The notes below the pieces were generated by a model. It did not search any database. It was not told the DNA's origin and saw only the letters and a list, made by a program, of their open reading frames with translations. The position numbers and the translations under genes were made by a program. From Allorhizobium undicola ORS 992 = ATCC 700741 (lineage in GTDB: Bacteria > Pseudomonadota > Alphaproteobacteria > Rhizobiales > Rhizobiaceae), in contig NZ_JHXQ01000010.1 in NCBI RefSeq assembly GCF_000621665.1, forward strand, positions 1 through 64,000: DNA of 64,000 nt. The letters are read 5' to 3'. This document shows positions 36,314 through 46,337 of this stretch, piece by piece (position 1 is the first letter of the stretch; every line of letters starts with the position of its first letter).

Positions 36314-38290
36314 ATGACCTCTCCCGAAAAGCACAACCGCATGGCAAATGCGATCCGTTTCCTGTCCATGGATGCGGTTGAAAAGGCCAATTCCGGCCAT
36401 CCCGGTATGCCGATGGGCATGGCGGACGTCGCCACGGTGCTGTTCACGGAGTTCCTGAACTTCGACCCGAAGGCGCCGAAATGGCCCAACCGCGACCGTT
36501 TCGTGCTGTCGGCAGGTCATGGCTCGATGCTCCTCTATTCGCTGCTCTATCTCACGGGTTATGAGGACATCACCCTCGACGACATCCGCAACTTCCGCCA
36601 GATCGGCGCCAAGACCGCCGGCCACCCGGAATATGGCCATATCGAAGGCATCGAAACCACCACCGGCCCCCTCGGTCAGGGCATTGCCACCTCGGTCGGC
36701 ATGGCGCTGGCGGAAAAGAAACTCGCCGATGAATTCGGCAAGGATCTCCAGAACCATTATACCTATGTCATCGCCGGTGACGGCTGCCTCATGGAAGGCA
36801 TCAGTCAGGAAGCGATTTCGCTGGCCGGGCATCTCAAGCTCAACAAGCTGATCGTGCTTTGGGACGATAACGGCATTTCCATCGACGGCGCGATCTCGCT
36901 GGCCGACAGCACCGACCAGCACGCCCGCTTCCGCGCCTCCGGCTGGAACACGCTGGCCGTGGACGGTCATGATCCGGAAGCCATTGCCGCGGCCCTTCGC
37001 GAAGCCAAGACATCCGAAAAGCCGACCATGATCGCCTGCAAGACGGTGATCGGTTTCGGCGCGCCCAACAAGGCCGGCACCCACAAGGTCCATGGCTCGC
37101 CGCTGGGTGCGGAAGAAATTGCTGCCACGCGCAAGGCGCTCGGCTGGGAAGCCGAAGCTTTCTCCGTGCCGGAAGACGTGCTGTCCGCATGGCGTGAGGC
37201 TGGCGGCCGTGGCGCAGGCCTCAGGGCGGAATGGGAAAAAGCCCTTGCCGCTTCAGACCGCAAGGCGGAATTTTCGCGCCGCTTCGATGGCAAGCTGCCG
37301 GAAGGTTTCGATGCGGTCATTGCCGATTACAAAAAGAAGCTGGCCGATACCAAGCCCACCCTTGCCACCCGCAAGGCATCCGAAGATGCGCTCGAGGTCA
37401 TCAACGGCGCCGTGCCGGAAACGATCGGCGGCTCTGCCGACCTGACGGGCTCCAACAACACCAAGACCAGCCAGACGGCCTCCATCACGCCCACCAATTT
37501 CGCAGGCCGCTACATTCATTACGGTATTCGCGAACACGGCATGGCAGCGGCCATGAACGGCATTGCGCTGCATGGCGGTCTCATTCCCTATTCCGGCGGC
37601 TTCCTGATCTTCTCCGATTATTGCCGCCCCTCCATCCGTCTGGCCGCCCTGATGGGCATTCGCGTCATCCACGTGCTGACGCATGATTCCATCGGCCTTG
37701 GCGAAGATGGTCCCACCCATCAGCCGGTGGAGCAGATGGCCGCGCTGCGCGCCATCCCCAACCTGATGATGTTCCGTCCGGCGGATGCCACGGAAACGGC
37801 GGAATGCTGGCAGGTCGCCATCGAGCATACCGACCGCCCCTCCGGTCTTGCGCTGACGCGCCAGAACCTGATGCCGGTGCGCACAACCTACGTGGCGGAA
37901 AATCTTTGCGCCAAGGGCGCCTATGAGCTGATCGGCGCCGACAATGCCAAGGTCTCGATCTTCGCCTCCGGCTCGGAAGTGGAACTGGCCGTGAAGGCGC
38001 AGGAAGCGCTGGCAGCAAAGGGAATTGCCGCCCGCGTCGTTTCCGTCCCCTGCATGGATCTGTTCTTCGAACAGCCGGAGGACTATCGCAAGGCCGTGAT
38101 CGGCGATGCGCCGGTGAAGATCGGCGTCGAAGCCGCCATCCGCCAGGGCTGGGATGCCATTATCGGCTCGGATGGCGCGTTCGTCGGCATGGCGTCTTTC
38201 GGCGCTTCCGGCCCTTACAAGGAACTCTACAAGCACTTCGGCATCACGGTGGAAGCCATCGTGGAAAAGGCCGAAGCTCGCCTGGCCTGA
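36314..38290 (+). CDS. tkt: Transketolase
   Basis: This TPP enzyme moves two-carbon ketol units between sugar phosphates in the pentose phosphate pathway. The 658-residue protein has family blocks SGHPGMPMG near the start, the TPP/Mg motif [13 protein letters not shown], the pyrimidine-domain block [24 protein letters not shown], and [19 protein letters not shown]. The start at 36314 ([22 protein letters not shown]) fits the family; the leader upstream contains a terminator-like hairpin. It is the first of a central-carbon cluster with gap, pgk and fba. Confidence 0.96.
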   Translation: MTSPEKHNRMANAIRFLSMDAVEKANSGHPGMPMGMADVATVLFTEFLNFDPKAPKWPNRDRFVLSAGHGSMLLYSLLYLTGYEDITLDDIRNFRQIGAKTAGHPEYGHIEGIETTTGPLGQGIATSVGMALAEKKLADEFGKDLQNHYTYVIAGDGCLMEGISQEAISLAGHLKLNKLIVLWDDNGISIDGAISLADSTDQHARFRASGWNTLAVDGHDPEAIAAALREAKTSEKPTMIACKTVIGFGAPNKAGTHKVHGSPLGAEEIAATRKALGWEAEAFSVPEDVLSAWREAGGRGAGLRAEWEKALAASDRKAEFSRRFDGKLPEGFDAVIADYKKKLADTKPTLATRKASEDALEVINGAVPETIGGSADLTGSNNTKTSQTASITPTNFAGRYIHYGIREHGMAAAMNGIALHGGLIPYSGGFLIFSDYCRPSIRLAALMGIRVIHVLTHDSIGLGEDGPTHQPVEQMAALRAIPNLMMFRPADATETAECWQVAIEHTDRPSGLALTRQNLMPVRTTYVAENLCAKGAYELIGADNAKVSIFASGSEVELAVKAQEALAAKGIAARVVSVPCMDLFFEQPEDYRKAVIGDAPVKIGVEAAIRQGWDAIIGSDGAFVGMASFGASGPYKELYKHFGITVEAIVEKAEARLA

Positions 38291-38467
38291 GGGAACCATC
38301 CGTCGGGTCGGGAGAACTGCACACCCGGCCCCAGAACGGCGGATAAGCCGCCAGCCGGCCACGGCCGACTGGCCATCACGGCAAATGCTGCCATCGATTT
38401 TTTTTGCAATGCCTTCCACAGGCCAATCGGGCCTAGAGGAATTGCCCTAGAGCGGGAGTGAACGCGA

Positions 38468-39481
38468 ATGACTGTGAAAGTAGCCATCAACGGCTTTGGT
38501 CGTATTGGCCGTAACGTGCTGCGCGCCATCGTTGAATCCGGCCGGACCGACATCGAGGTCGTGGCCATCAACGATCTCGGCCCGGTTGAAACCAATGCCC
38601 ACCTGCTGCGCTATGACAGCATTCACGGCCGCTTCCCGGCCGACGTCAAGGTGGAAGGCGACAGCATCGTCATCAATGGCGGCAAGCCGATCAAGGTGAC
38701 GGCCGTCAAGGATCCGGCAACCCTGCCGCACAAGGAACTCGGCGTTGACATCGCCATGGAATGCACCGGTATTTTCACCGCGCGCGACAAGGCCGCAGCT
38801 CACCTGACCGCAGGCGCCAAGCGCGTCATCGTTTCGGCTCCGGCCGACGGCGCCGATCTTACCGTCGTTTACGGCGTCAACCATGACCAGCTCACCAAGG
38901 ATCATCTGGTCATCTCCAACGCATCCTGCACCACCAACTGCCTCGCACCGGTGGCCAAGGTGCTTAACGATGCCGTCGGCATCGATCATGGTTTCATGAC
39001 CACGATCCATTCCTACACCAATGACCAGCCTTCGCTGGACCAGATGCACAAGGATCTCTACCGCGCCCGCGCCGCGGCCCTGTCGATGATCCCCACCTCC
39101 ACCGGTGCTGCCAAGGCCGTCGGCCTGGTTCTGCCGGAACTGAAGGGCAAGCTGGACGGTACCTCCGTGCGCGTTCCCACCCCCAATGTTTCCGTGGTCG
39201 ATCTGAAGTTCGTGGCCAAGCGCGCCACCACCGTTCAGGAAATCAACGACGCCATCAAGGCTGCGGCCACGAACGGCCCGCTGAAGGGCGTGCTGGGCTT
39301 TACGGAAGAGCCGCTCGTCTCCCGCGACTTCAACCACGATGCCCATTCCTCGATCTTCGCGATCGATCAGACCAAGGTTCTCGAAGGCACCTTCGTGCGT
39401 ATCCTCACCTGGTACGACAACGAATGGGGCTTCTCGAACCGCATGAGCGACACGGCGGTTGCCTTCGCCAAGTTCATCTGA
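38468..39481 (+). CDS. gap: Glyceraldehyde-3-phosphate dehydrogenase, type I
   Basis: The 337-residue enzyme converts glyceraldehyde-3-phosphate to 1,3-bisphosphoglycerate. NAD-binding GFGRIGR at 9-15 and Asp near 36 in AINDLG suggest NAD preference. The catalytic Cys lies in [12 protein letters not shown] (near 155), the His in [11 protein letters not shown], and the C-terminal [12 protein letters not shown] is intact. The gap from tkt is 177 bp. A terminator follows, so it is probably a separate transcript from the antiporter gene. Confidence 0.97.
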   Translation: MTVKVAINGFGRIGRNVLRAIVESGRTDIEVVAINDLGPVETNAHLLRYDSIHGRFPADVKVEGDSIVINGGKPIKVTAVKDPATLPHKELGVDIAMECTGIFTARDKAAAHLTAGAKRVIVSAPADGADLTVVYGVNHDQLTKDHLVISNASCTTNCLAPVAKVLNDAVGIDHGFMTTIHSYTNDQPSLDQMHKDLYRARAAALSMIPTSTGAAKAVGLVLPELKGKLDGTSVRVPTPNVSVVDLKFVAKRATTVQEINDAIKAAATNGPLKGVLGFTEEPLVSRDFNHDAHSSIFAIDQTKVLEGTFVRILTWYDNEWGFSNRMSDTAVAFAKFI

Positions 39482-39507
39482 TTTCTGTTTTTCGAGATCG
39501 GAAAATC

Positions 39508-39538
39508 GACGGATCGGCCCTGCCGGTCCGTCTTTTTA
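39508..39538 (+). terminator. Rho-independent terminator after gap
   Basis: GACGGATCGGC pairs with GCCGGTCCGTC (one mismatch) and ends in TTTTTATT, 26 bp past the stop. Confidence 0.88.
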
Positions 39539-39753
39539 TTTGGCATTTGGCCCTACTGCCATCATAGTTCGGACAGAAGATTCGTTCGTGGCGGCCTTGC
39601 GCCATTTTCTCCCGGCTGTGACAACAGCCCTTTCCCGGAACTGCGGGAAGGGGCTCCGTCGATAGAGCGCGATTTCGTGCCGCGCCCATGGTCCGCGTGC
39701 GGAACGACAGCCATAGATTGCCGCGGGGGACGGCAGGCATAGGGGGTTGCAGC

Positions 39754-41556
39754 TTGGAACAGTTTTACATCGTCACACTCGTTCTGACGGCGCTTATCCT
39801 GTTTGCTGCCTTTTCCAGCCTCATTGCCTTCCGTTTCGGCGCACCTTTGCTTCTGCTTTTCCTCGGCATCGGCCTTCTGGCAGGCGTGGACGGGCTGGGC
39901 ATCAATTTCTCCAACGGACAGGTCGCCTACACGATCGGTTCGCTGGCCCTGGCCGTCATTCTGTTCGATTCCGGCTATCACACACCCTTGCAGGCCTTCA
40001 AACAAGCGGCTGCCCCGGCCATCACCCTTGCCACCGGCGGCGTTCTGATCACGGCCGGCCTGTTCGGGATCATGGCCTGCTGGCTGCTTGGCTTTTCCGT
40101 GCTGGAGGGAATGTTGCTCGGCTCCATCGTCGCCTCTACCGATGCGGCGGCGGTTTTCTTCCTGCTACGCATTGGCGGCATCAATATTCGCGATCAGGTG
40201 CGCTCCTCGCTTGAGGTGGAATCGGGCACCAACGATCCCATGGCCATCTTTCTCACCATGGCGCTGGTGGAGGCGCTGAAGCAGGGCAAGGATCACACCC
40301 AGCTCGATTTGCACATGCTGCAATTGTTCATCGAGCAAATGGGCATGGGGCTGGCGCTCGGCCTGCTGGGCGGTGCGGTCATCGTGTTCATCGTCAAGAA
40401 AATCCCTATCGAGCGCGGACTTCTGCCAATTATCGTGCTGGCGCTGTCCATGGTGGTGTTTTCCTATACGGGCGCGGTCGGCGGCAGCGGCTTTCTGGCG
40501 GTTTATGTGGCCGGCATCTACGCGGGCGCCAAGAAGATCCCCGGCACTGCCGCCATCACCCGCTTCCAGGAAGGCATGACATGGCTGGCACAGATCATCA
40601 TGTTCCTGGTGCTGGGGCTTTTGGCCACCCCCTCCGAATTTCCCGCCATCCTGCTGCCAGCCATGGTGCTGGGCCTGTTTCTGGTGTTCGTGGCGCGCCC
40701 TGCCGCGGTGTGGCTCTGTCTCATCCCCTTCCCCTTCACGCGGGAGGAAAAAAGCTTCGTTTCATGGGTGGGCTTGCGCGGTGCGGTTTCGATCCTGCTG
40801 GCCATCGTACCGATGCTCAACGAGTTGCCGGACGGGCGCATCTATTTCAACACGGCCTTTATCGTGGTGATGATCTCGCTCATTCTTCAGGGCTGGACCA
40901 TCAAGCCGGTGGCCAAAAGCCTCGGCCTGATCGTGCCGCCGCGCATCGGCGCCATCGACAAGGTGGAACTGGACCTGCCGGGCGCGGCCCATCACGAACT
41001 GCTTTCCTACCGCGTTGTGGCGGGCAGCCCCGTGCTGCAAGGCGAGCGTATCCCGCGCTGGGCCATGCCCTCGCTGGTCATTCGCGATGGCAAATCCATG
41101 CGCTACCAATATGCCGGGCGGCTTCGCGAGAATGATCAACTCTATCTGTTCATCGCGCCGGGCTATTCCCGCCTGCTGGACCGGCTTTTTGCCTCCAAGG
41201 CGCCGGTGGAAAAGGACGATAGCGAATTTTTCGGCACCTTCATCGTCTCCCCCACCCGCCCCGCAGGCGAGGTGGATGCGGCCTATGGACCCGGTCTTTT
41301 CACCGATGCGGAGCGGCCAAGGCCGTTGGGCGAGGTCATGGAAGCCCGCCTTGGCGGGCGGGCCGATTATGCAGACCGGGTGCGCCTTGGACACATCATC
41401 CTGATCGTGCGCGACATCGATGAAAACGGCCATATCGCCTCCGTCGGCGTTTCCATGGAACAACTGGCCCCGCCACGGCCCATTCCGGTCTTTCTCAGCC
41501 TTAGGCGATTTGGCTGCTGGATCAGCCAGCAGGTGCAGGCGTTGCGGCGGCGGTGA
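39754..41556 (+). CDS. Potassium/proton antiporter, CvrA/NhaP2 family
   Basis: This 600-residue inner-membrane antiporter has about 12 hydrophobic helices from residues 1 to 400. CPA1 features are visible: [22 protein letters not shown] and [22 protein letters not shown] with the transport Asp, and [15 protein letters not shown] cytoplasmic RCK_C/TrkA_C domain (about 405-485) and a CorC-type C-terminal domain follow, as in NhaP2. I choose the TTG at 39754, which has GGGGG upstream and begins directly before helix 1; an upstream GTG-type start would add 22 polar residues. It separates gap from pgk. A role in K+ and pH balance is inferred from the family. Confidence 0.9.
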   Translation: MEQFYIVTLVLTALILFAAFSSLIAFRFGAPLLLLFLGIGLLAGVDGLGINFSNGQVAYTIGSLALAVILFDSGYHTPLQAFKQAAAPAITLATGGVLITAGLFGIMACWLLGFSVLEGMLLGSIVASTDAAAVFFLLRIGGINIRDQVRSSLEVESGTNDPMAIFLTMALVEALKQGKDHTQLDLHMLQLFIEQMGMGLALGLLGGAVIVFIVKKIPIERGLLPIIVLALSMVVFSYTGAVGGSGFLAVYVAGIYAGAKKIPGTAAITRFQEGMTWLAQIIMFLVLGLLATPSEFPAILLPAMVLGLFLVFVARPAAVWLCLIPFPFTREEKSFVSWVGLRGAVSILLAIVPMLNELPDGRIYFNTAFIVVMISLILQGWTIKPVAKSLGLIVPPRIGAIDKVELDLPGAAHHELLSYRVVAGSPVLQGERIPRWAMPSLVIRDGKSMRYQYAGRLRENDQLYLFIAPGYSRLLDRLFASKAPVEKDDSEFFGTFIVSPTRPAGEVDAAYGPGLFTDAERPRPLGEVMEARLGGRADYADRVRLGHIILIVRDIDENGHIASVGVSMEQLAPPRPIPVFLSLRRFGCWISQQVQALRRR

Positions 41557-41743
41557 GCGTCAACCCGGCTTGCTTCTGGCGTCGGGCGGTGTAAGGTCCG
41601 CACGCGGCGGGGCATTCGGCCCTGCCAGGGGAGAAGCGTCCGCAGCCGTCATCGGCCCAGAGGGCAGTCTTCGACTTTGTTCATCTTGCAGGGTTGGCGC
41701 GGCAATCCGCGGCCCCGGCCCTGCCTTGACGGGAAACGTGATT

Positions 41744-42946
41744 ATGCCGGCTTTCAAAACTCTGGACGACCTTACCGACATCGCGGGCAAGCGTGTGCTT
41801 GTGCGCGTGGATCTCAACGTGCCCGTATCCGGCGGCAAGGTGACAGACGCCACCCGCATCGAGCGCGTTGCCCCGACGATCCGGGAACTGTCCGGCAAGG
41901 GCGCCAAGGTCATTCTGCTGGCGCATTTCGGCCGCCCGAAGGGCGAGCCGGTGGCCGACATGTCGCTTTCGCAAATCGTGCCTGCCGTGCAGGAAGTGCT
42001 GGATCAGGCAGTAGCCTTTGCCGCAGACTGCGTGGGCGATGCCGCAGCCTCGGCCATTGCCAGAATGAACAATGGCGACATCCTGCTTCTGGAAAACACC
42101 CGCTTCCACAAGGGTGAAGAAAAGAATACCCCGGAATTCACCGCAGAACTCGCAGAAAATGGCGACATCTACGTCAACGACGCCTTCTCCGCCGCCCACC
42201 GCGCCCATGCATCCACCGAGGGCCTTGCCCACCACCTGCCCGCCTATGCCGGCCGCACCATGCAGGAAGAGCTGGAAGCGCTGGAAAAGGGTCTTGGCAA
42301 TCCCGCCCGCCCGGTCGTGGCCATCGTAGGCGGCGCCAAGGTTTCCACCAAGATCGATCTGCTGATGAACCTCGTGAAGAAGGTCGATGCGCTGGTTATC
42401 GGCGGCGGCATGGCCAATACCTTCATCGCCGCGCGCGGCGTGAATGTCGGCAAGTCGCTTTGCGAACACGACCTCGCCGAGACGGCAAAGCAGATCATGA
42501 TCGAAGCCGAAAGTGCGGGCTGCGCCATCGTTCTGCCGGAAGACGGCGTGGTGGCCCGCGAATTCAAGGCTAATGCCGACAATGAAACCGTCTCCGTCAC
42601 GGCCATTCCCGCCGATGCGATGATGCTGGATGTTGGCCCGAAATCGGTGGCCGCCGTCAATGAATGGATCTCCAGGGCTTCCACGCTGGTCTGGAACGGC
42701 CCGCTCGGAGCCTTTGAAATTCCGCCCTTCGACACGGCAACGGTTGCCGCTGCAAAGCACGCCGCAGAGCGCACCGAAGCTGGGAAGCTGACCTCCGTTG
42801 CCGGTGGCGGCGATACGGTCTCCGCCCTCAATCACGCGGGCGTGGCAGATGATTTCTCCTATGTTTCCACCGCAGGCGGCGCCTTTCTGGAATGGATGGA
42901 AGGCAAGGAACTGCCCGGCGTTGCCGTGCTGACCAAAATGGCCTGA
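41744..42946 (+). CDS. pgk: Phosphoglycerate kinase
   Basis: The 400-residue glycolytic enzyme transfers phosphate between 1,3-bisphosphoglycerate and ADP. It begins [28 protein letters not shown]; further blocks are [53 protein letters not shown] and the nucleotide motif [13 protein letters not shown]. The reading frame is open about 320 bp further upstream but the conserved start is at 41744. Upstream is a 187-bp gap with no evident gene. Confidence 0.97.
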   Translation: MPAFKTLDDLTDIAGKRVLVRVDLNVPVSGGKVTDATRIERVAPTIRELSGKGAKVILLAHFGRPKGEPVADMSLSQIVPAVQEVLDQAVAFAADCVGDAAASAIARMNNGDILLLENTRFHKGEEKNTPEFTAELAENGDIYVNDAFSAAHRAHASTEGLAHHLPAYAGRTMQEELEALEKGLGNPARPVVAIVGGAKVSTKIDLLMNLVKKVDALVIGGGMANTFIAARGVNVGKSLCEHDLAETAKQIMIEAESAGCAIVLPEDGVVAREFKANADNETVSVTAIPADAMMLDVGPKSVAAVNEWISRASTLVWNGPLGAFEIPPFDTATVAAAKHAAERTEAGKLTSVAGGGDTVSALNHAGVADDFSYVSTAGGAFLEWMEGKELPGVAVLTKMA

Positions 42947-43063
42947 TGCAGCAATTGGCGGGAGGTAGGCAGTCTGCCCGCCTCCTGTCCACCCTCTCCC
43001 GCCCCGCCCGCCGCGCCAATATGGCAGGCTTGTGCAAATCTTAAAAAATTTTGAATTTTAAAC

Positions 43064-43084
43064 CGATTGAAACAATTTCAATCG
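43064..43084 (+). promoter_or_regulatory. Candidate operator upstream of fba
   Basis: CGATTGAAA-CAA-TTTCAATCG is a perfect 9-bp inverted repeat with a 3-bp centre, 82 bp before the aldolase start. A further TTTCAAG follows. It sits in an AT-rich promoter zone and looks like a dimer-binding repressor site; the protein is unknown. Confidence 0.5.
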
Positions 43085-43166
43085 TTTCAAGTATTTAAGC
43101 CCCCATTCCCCCGATTGGAAACTTCTGTTAGGCGAAACCTGTCGTAAGGTTTTTGGGAGAATGGAC

Positions 43167-44192
43167 ATGAGTGAACGATTGGAAGACATCGCCATTGCCA
43201 TGGTGGCTGATGGCAAGGGACTTCTGGCAGCGGACGAATCGACGTCCACGATCAAAAAGCGCTTCGACACGATTGGTCTGGAATCCACGGAAACGAGCCG
43301 CCGCGATTATCGCGAAATGCTGTTCCGCGCCGACGAAGCCATGAAGAAATACATCTCCGGCGTCATCCTGTTCGAGGAGACGCTGTTTCAGAAGGCTGCC
43401 GACGGCACGCCTTTCGTCGATCTCATCAAGGCTGCCGGCTCCATTCCCGGCATCAAGGTGGATGTCGGCGCCAAGCCAATGGCCGCTTTTCCGGGTGAAA
43501 CCATCACCGAGGGCCTCGATGGCATGAGAGAGCGCCTTGCCAATTATTACAAGGCCGGTGCGCGTTTTGCCAAGTGGCGCGGCGTCATTGCCATTGCCGA
43601 TGGCCTGCCCACCTGGGGCTCCATCAAGGCCAACTCGCAGGCTTTGGCCCGTTATGCCGCCCTGTGTCAGGAAGCCGGTATCGTGCCGATCGTCGAGCCG
43701 GAAGTGCTGATGGATGGCGCACCGGGCACGCACGACATCGCACGATGCGCCGAAGTGACCGAGTGGGTTCTGCGCACCGTCTTTACCGATCTCTATGACG
43801 CCCGCGTCAAGCTGGAAGGCATGATCCTGAAGCCGAACATGGTCATCGATGGCAAAAACGCCCGCAAGGCCTCCATCGAGCAGGTTGCCGCCGAGACCGT
43901 TCGCGTTCTCAAGGCAACCGTTCCCTCCGCCGTACCGGGCATCGCCTTCCTCTCCGGCGGCCAGTCCACGGAAGAGGCCACGGCGCATCTCTCGGCCATG
44001 AATTCCGGCTATGACCTGCCCTGGAAGCTTACCTATTCCTACGGACGCGCCCTTCAGGATACCGCGCTCAAAGCCTGGGCAGGACGGTCGGAAAATGTCG
44101 CCGCCGGTCAGCGCGCCTTCACGCATCGTTCGCGCATGAACAGCCTTGCCGCAACCGGCGCCTGGAAGCAGGATCTGGAAAAGGCTGCCTGA
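43167..44192 (+). CDS. fba: Fructose-bisphosphate aldolase, class I
   Basis: The 341-residue Schiff-base aldolase splits fructose-1,6-bisphosphate into two trioses. Blocks are KGLLAADESTSTIKKRF, KWRGVIAIADG, VEPEVLMDG, MILKPNMVI (the expected Schiff-base Lys) and PGIAFLSGGQSTEEATAHL. The ATG at 43167 has GGGAG 7 nt upstream; another ATG two codons earlier is too close to it. Class I aldolases are common in Rhizobiales. A palindromic operator candidate lies upstream and a terminator downstream. Confidence 0.95.
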   Translation: MSERLEDIAIAMVADGKGLLAADESTSTIKKRFDTIGLESTETSRRDYREMLFRADEAMKKYISGVILFEETLFQKAADGTPFVDLIKAAGSIPGIKVDVGAKPMAAFPGETITEGLDGMRERLANYYKAGARFAKWRGVIAIADGLPTWGSIKANSQALARYAALCQEAGIVPIVEPEVLMDGAPGTHDIARCAEVTEWVLRTVFTDLYDARVKLEGMILKPNMVIDGKNARKASIEQVAAETVRVLKATVPSAVPGIAFLSGGQSTEEATAHLSAMNSGYDLPWKLTYSYGRALQDTALKAWAGRSENVAAGQRAFTHRSRMNSLAATGAWKQDLEKAA

Positions 44193-44230
44193 ACAAGGCC
44201 CAACTCCCCGCAGCAATGCAGGTCTTGATA

Positions 44231-44258
44231 AAGGGAGGGGCAAGCACCTCCCTTTTTT
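44231..44258 (+). terminator. Rho-independent terminator after fba
   Basis: AAGGGAGG pairs with CCTCCCTT and ends in TTTT, 38 bp after the stop. Confidence 0.88.
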
Positions 44259-44265
44259 CGTGCCT

Positions 44266-44448
44266 TTACAATGCTTTCCGAAACGCCTCCATGATCGCCC
44301 AGGCATATGCCCGGCACACCCGCCCCTTGACGCGCGGCGCAGGATTTCGCACATAGACCGGAAAGCAACGGCGCTTTTCATCTCCCCTTTTTCCTGCCTT
44401 CCCGAGACATGTTTCGGAGGCAAGCTGCTCCAGCCATTGATGGCACAT
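44266..44448 (-). CDS. Possible small hypothetical protein
   Basis: A 60-residue frame (MCHQWLEQLASETCLGKAGK..., ending AYAWAIMEAFRKAL) in the otherwise geneless stretch between fba and the HPP gene. It is basic with four cysteines and a helical C-terminus. No clear ribosome site was found, and the frame upstream runs into palindromic repeats. It is not recognised and may be spurious. Confidence 0.25.
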   Translation of the reverse strand: MCHQWLEQLASETCLGKAGKRGDEKRRCFPVYVRNPAPRVKGRVCRAYAWAIMEAFRKAL

Positions 44449-44515
44449 GGCCAGCTCGGGAGAGATTGGACACCCTTTTGGCAGGGCCGATCCCCTCTTA
44501 CCAAACGGGTCATAT

Positions 44516-44658
44516 CCGAAAACCGGTTCCCACTTTTCGGTCCGATGGTTTCTTCCACGCATCGGATGATCCGAAAACCGGTTCCCACTTTTCGGTCCGA
44601 TGGCTTTTTTTCACGCATCGGATGACCCGAAAACCGGTTCCCACTTTTCGGTCCGATG
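44516..44658 (+). repeat. Three tandem copies of a palindromic repeat, 55-56 bp period
   Basis: CCGAAAACCGGTTCCCACTT followed by TTCGGTCCGATG occurs at 44516, 44571 and 44627, with CACGCATCGGATGA-type spacers between copies. Each unit is itself an inverted repeat (CCGAAAA...TTTTCGG) of a kind widespread in rhizobial intergenic DNA. The array ends 27 bp before the HPP gene start, so it lies in its leader or promoter. Confidence 0.85.
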
Positions 44659-44685
44659 CTTTGCCCCCCTCACGCAGGAGCCTTC

Positions 44686-45840
44686 ATGCCCGCCTCAACC
44701 TACCTGTCCTTTGTCCGCAGGCTCAAGCCAGACACCGCCCCGATCAGCTATCGGGAGCAGGCGCGTTCAGCCATAGGCGCCTTGATCGGGATTTTCGTGA
44801 CGGGCATGATCGGCATCTGGCCCCTTGGCGGTGAAAGCGCCAGCCTGCCCTTTCTGATCGCGCCGATGGGCGCCTCGTCGGTGCTGCTTTTTGCCGTCCC
44901 AGCAAGTCCGCTTGCCCAACCCTGGTCCTTGCTGGCGGGCAATCTCTGCGCTGCCCTTGTGGGCGTTACCGTGGCGCGCTTTGTCGGCGATCCGGTTATC
45001 GGCGCTGCTCTTGCTGCCGGGCTGTCCATTGCCCTGATGATCTCGTTCGGCTGTCTGCACCCTCCAAGCGGCGCCGTCGCGCTCACCGCCGTGCTTGGCG
45101 GCAAGGCCGTCCATGATCTCGGCTATTTTTTCGTCCTCTGGCCCGTTGCCGCCAACTCGCTGGCCCTGCTTGCCACAGCCCTTGTCTATAATCGTCTTGT
45201 CGGGCGCCGTTATCCCCATCGACACACCACCATGGCTGCGGCGGAGATCAACGGCATTGGCTTCGAACGCAGCGACCTCGATGCTGTTCTCAGGGATTAC
45301 GATGCCATTCTCGACATCGATGCGGATGATCTGGAATACATTCTGCGCCGCACGGAACTGCGCGCCCTCACCCGCCGCACCCGTCATCTGCAATGCGCCG
45401 GCCTGATGACGCCTGCGCCACCTGCACTCTCGCCCGACGCTTCGTTGACCGAGGTTCTGCGGGCCTTGCGGGCCAGCCAATTGCATGTTCTTCCCGTGAC
45501 CGATGACACGGCACGCATTCTTGGCGTGGTCACGCAGGGCGATTTTCTGGGCAAGGTGAGTTGGGCAAAAGGCCGTCCGGTTATCGGTCTTGGCCGTCGC
45601 ATGGCCTTGGCGCTGGATGGCGCACCAGCGCCCAATGGCACAGCCAGGGACATCATGACAACGACGGTCAGATGCGTCAGCGCGCAAACGGCCCTCAGCG
45701 AGGCAATAGCCCTTTTCGCACAAACCGGTCTGCACCACCTGCCCGTGGTCAACGACAACAACAAGCTGGTGGGAATGCTGGCGCAGAGCGATGTTCTGGC
45801 TGGCCTGCTCGACGCCGCCCAGGCTCACGGAAAACCGTAA
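44686..45840 (+). CDS. HPP-family membrane protein with two CBS domains
   Basis: The 384-residue protein has an N-terminal HPP membrane domain of four or five helices. Signatures are FLIAPMGASSVLLFAVPASPLAQPWSLLAGN and CLHPPSGAVALTAVLGG (the HPP motif). A linker and a pair of CBS domains follow (about 245-300 and 320-380; GLMTPAPPALSPDASLTEVLRAL, HLPVVNDNNKLVGMLAQSDVL). CBS pairs bind adenine nucleotides. HPP proteins are linked to nitrite transport in some organisms; the role here is unknown. AGGAG precedes the ATG at 44686. Confidence 0.9.
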   Translation: MPASTYLSFVRRLKPDTAPISYREQARSAIGALIGIFVTGMIGIWPLGGESASLPFLIAPMGASSVLLFAVPASPLAQPWSLLAGNLCAALVGVTVARFVGDPVIGAALAAGLSIALMISFGCLHPPSGAVALTAVLGGKAVHDLGYFFVLWPVAANSLALLATALVYNRLVGRRYPHRHTTMAAAEINGIGFERSDLDAVLRDYDAILDIDADDLEYILRRTELRALTRRTRHLQCAGLMTPAPPALSPDASLTEVLRALRASQLHVLPVTDDTARILGVVTQGDFLGKVSWAKGRPVIGLGRRMALALDGAPAPNGTARDIMTTTVRCVSAQTALSEAIALFAQTGLHHLPVVNDNNKLVGMLAQSDVLAGLLDAAQAHGKP

Positions 45841-45865
45841 CGACCTTTTCCCTGGAAATGATCAA

Positions 45866-45898
45866 ATACCAAGGGTCATTTTCAATGGCCCTTGGTAT
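45866..45898 (+). repeat. Palindrome of the ATACCA family
   Basis: ATACCAAGGG...CCCTTGGTAT, with TCATTTTCAATGG in the middle, is related to the palindrome at 33687-33719. It lies 25 bp after the HPP gene and may act as a terminator-like structure between convergent genes. Confidence 0.7.
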
Positions 45899-45914
45899 AA
45901 GCCCAAAATCGAAT

Positions 45915-46070
45915 TCATGGCCGCAGCAGCAAATCCAGCGTCCAGATGACAAAGGCCACAAGCGCAAGCCTCCAGAAATCCCGCCGCGCCTGCAAACCCG
46001 GCAGGCCAAAGGGGCGGATGTGATGCGCCGCCATGGCCAGAATAAGAAAGGCAGCAACAGCCTTGGTCAT
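45915..46070 (-). CDS. Small membrane protein of unknown function
   Basis: The 51-residue frame has two hydrophobic helices, AVAAFLILAMAAHHI and RLALVAFVIWTLDLLL, joined by a short basic loop (GLPGLQARRDFW). The composition is that of a real small membrane protein rather than a chance frame: clean helices, a positively charged loop, and Trp residues near the second helix boundary. GGGG lies 5-8 nt before the ATG. It converges on the HPP gene and is divergent from the MFS gene. No family recognised. Confidence 0.6.
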   Translation of the reverse strand: MTKAVAAFLILAMAAHHIRPFGLPGLQARRDFWRLALVAFVIWTLDLLLRP

Positions 46071-46337
46071 GCGACCCCAATTTTTTGCGAAAGTTTCATA
46101 GGACCGCCACGATTACGCGAAACCCTGACAGCCGCAAGATCGCCTCAGGCAGGTAAACCTGTCGTTCACCTTGTTGAAATTCCGTTGCAATATGAACCGA
46201 AACACGATCCTGAGAAACGTTGAAGCGCCTTCGCCTGCGAATTCAGGACATAAAAGATTTAGAGCCTTTCAATATTTTCATGAAATGCTGAAACGCTACC
46301 GGGTGTGTGGGCATCCGCACAAAATGAAGTGGTAAGC

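Noticed and set aside
44516..44658. CRISPR-like tandem repeat
   Set aside because: Only three units, repeats are palindromic and longer than the near-identical spacers, and no cas genes are present.
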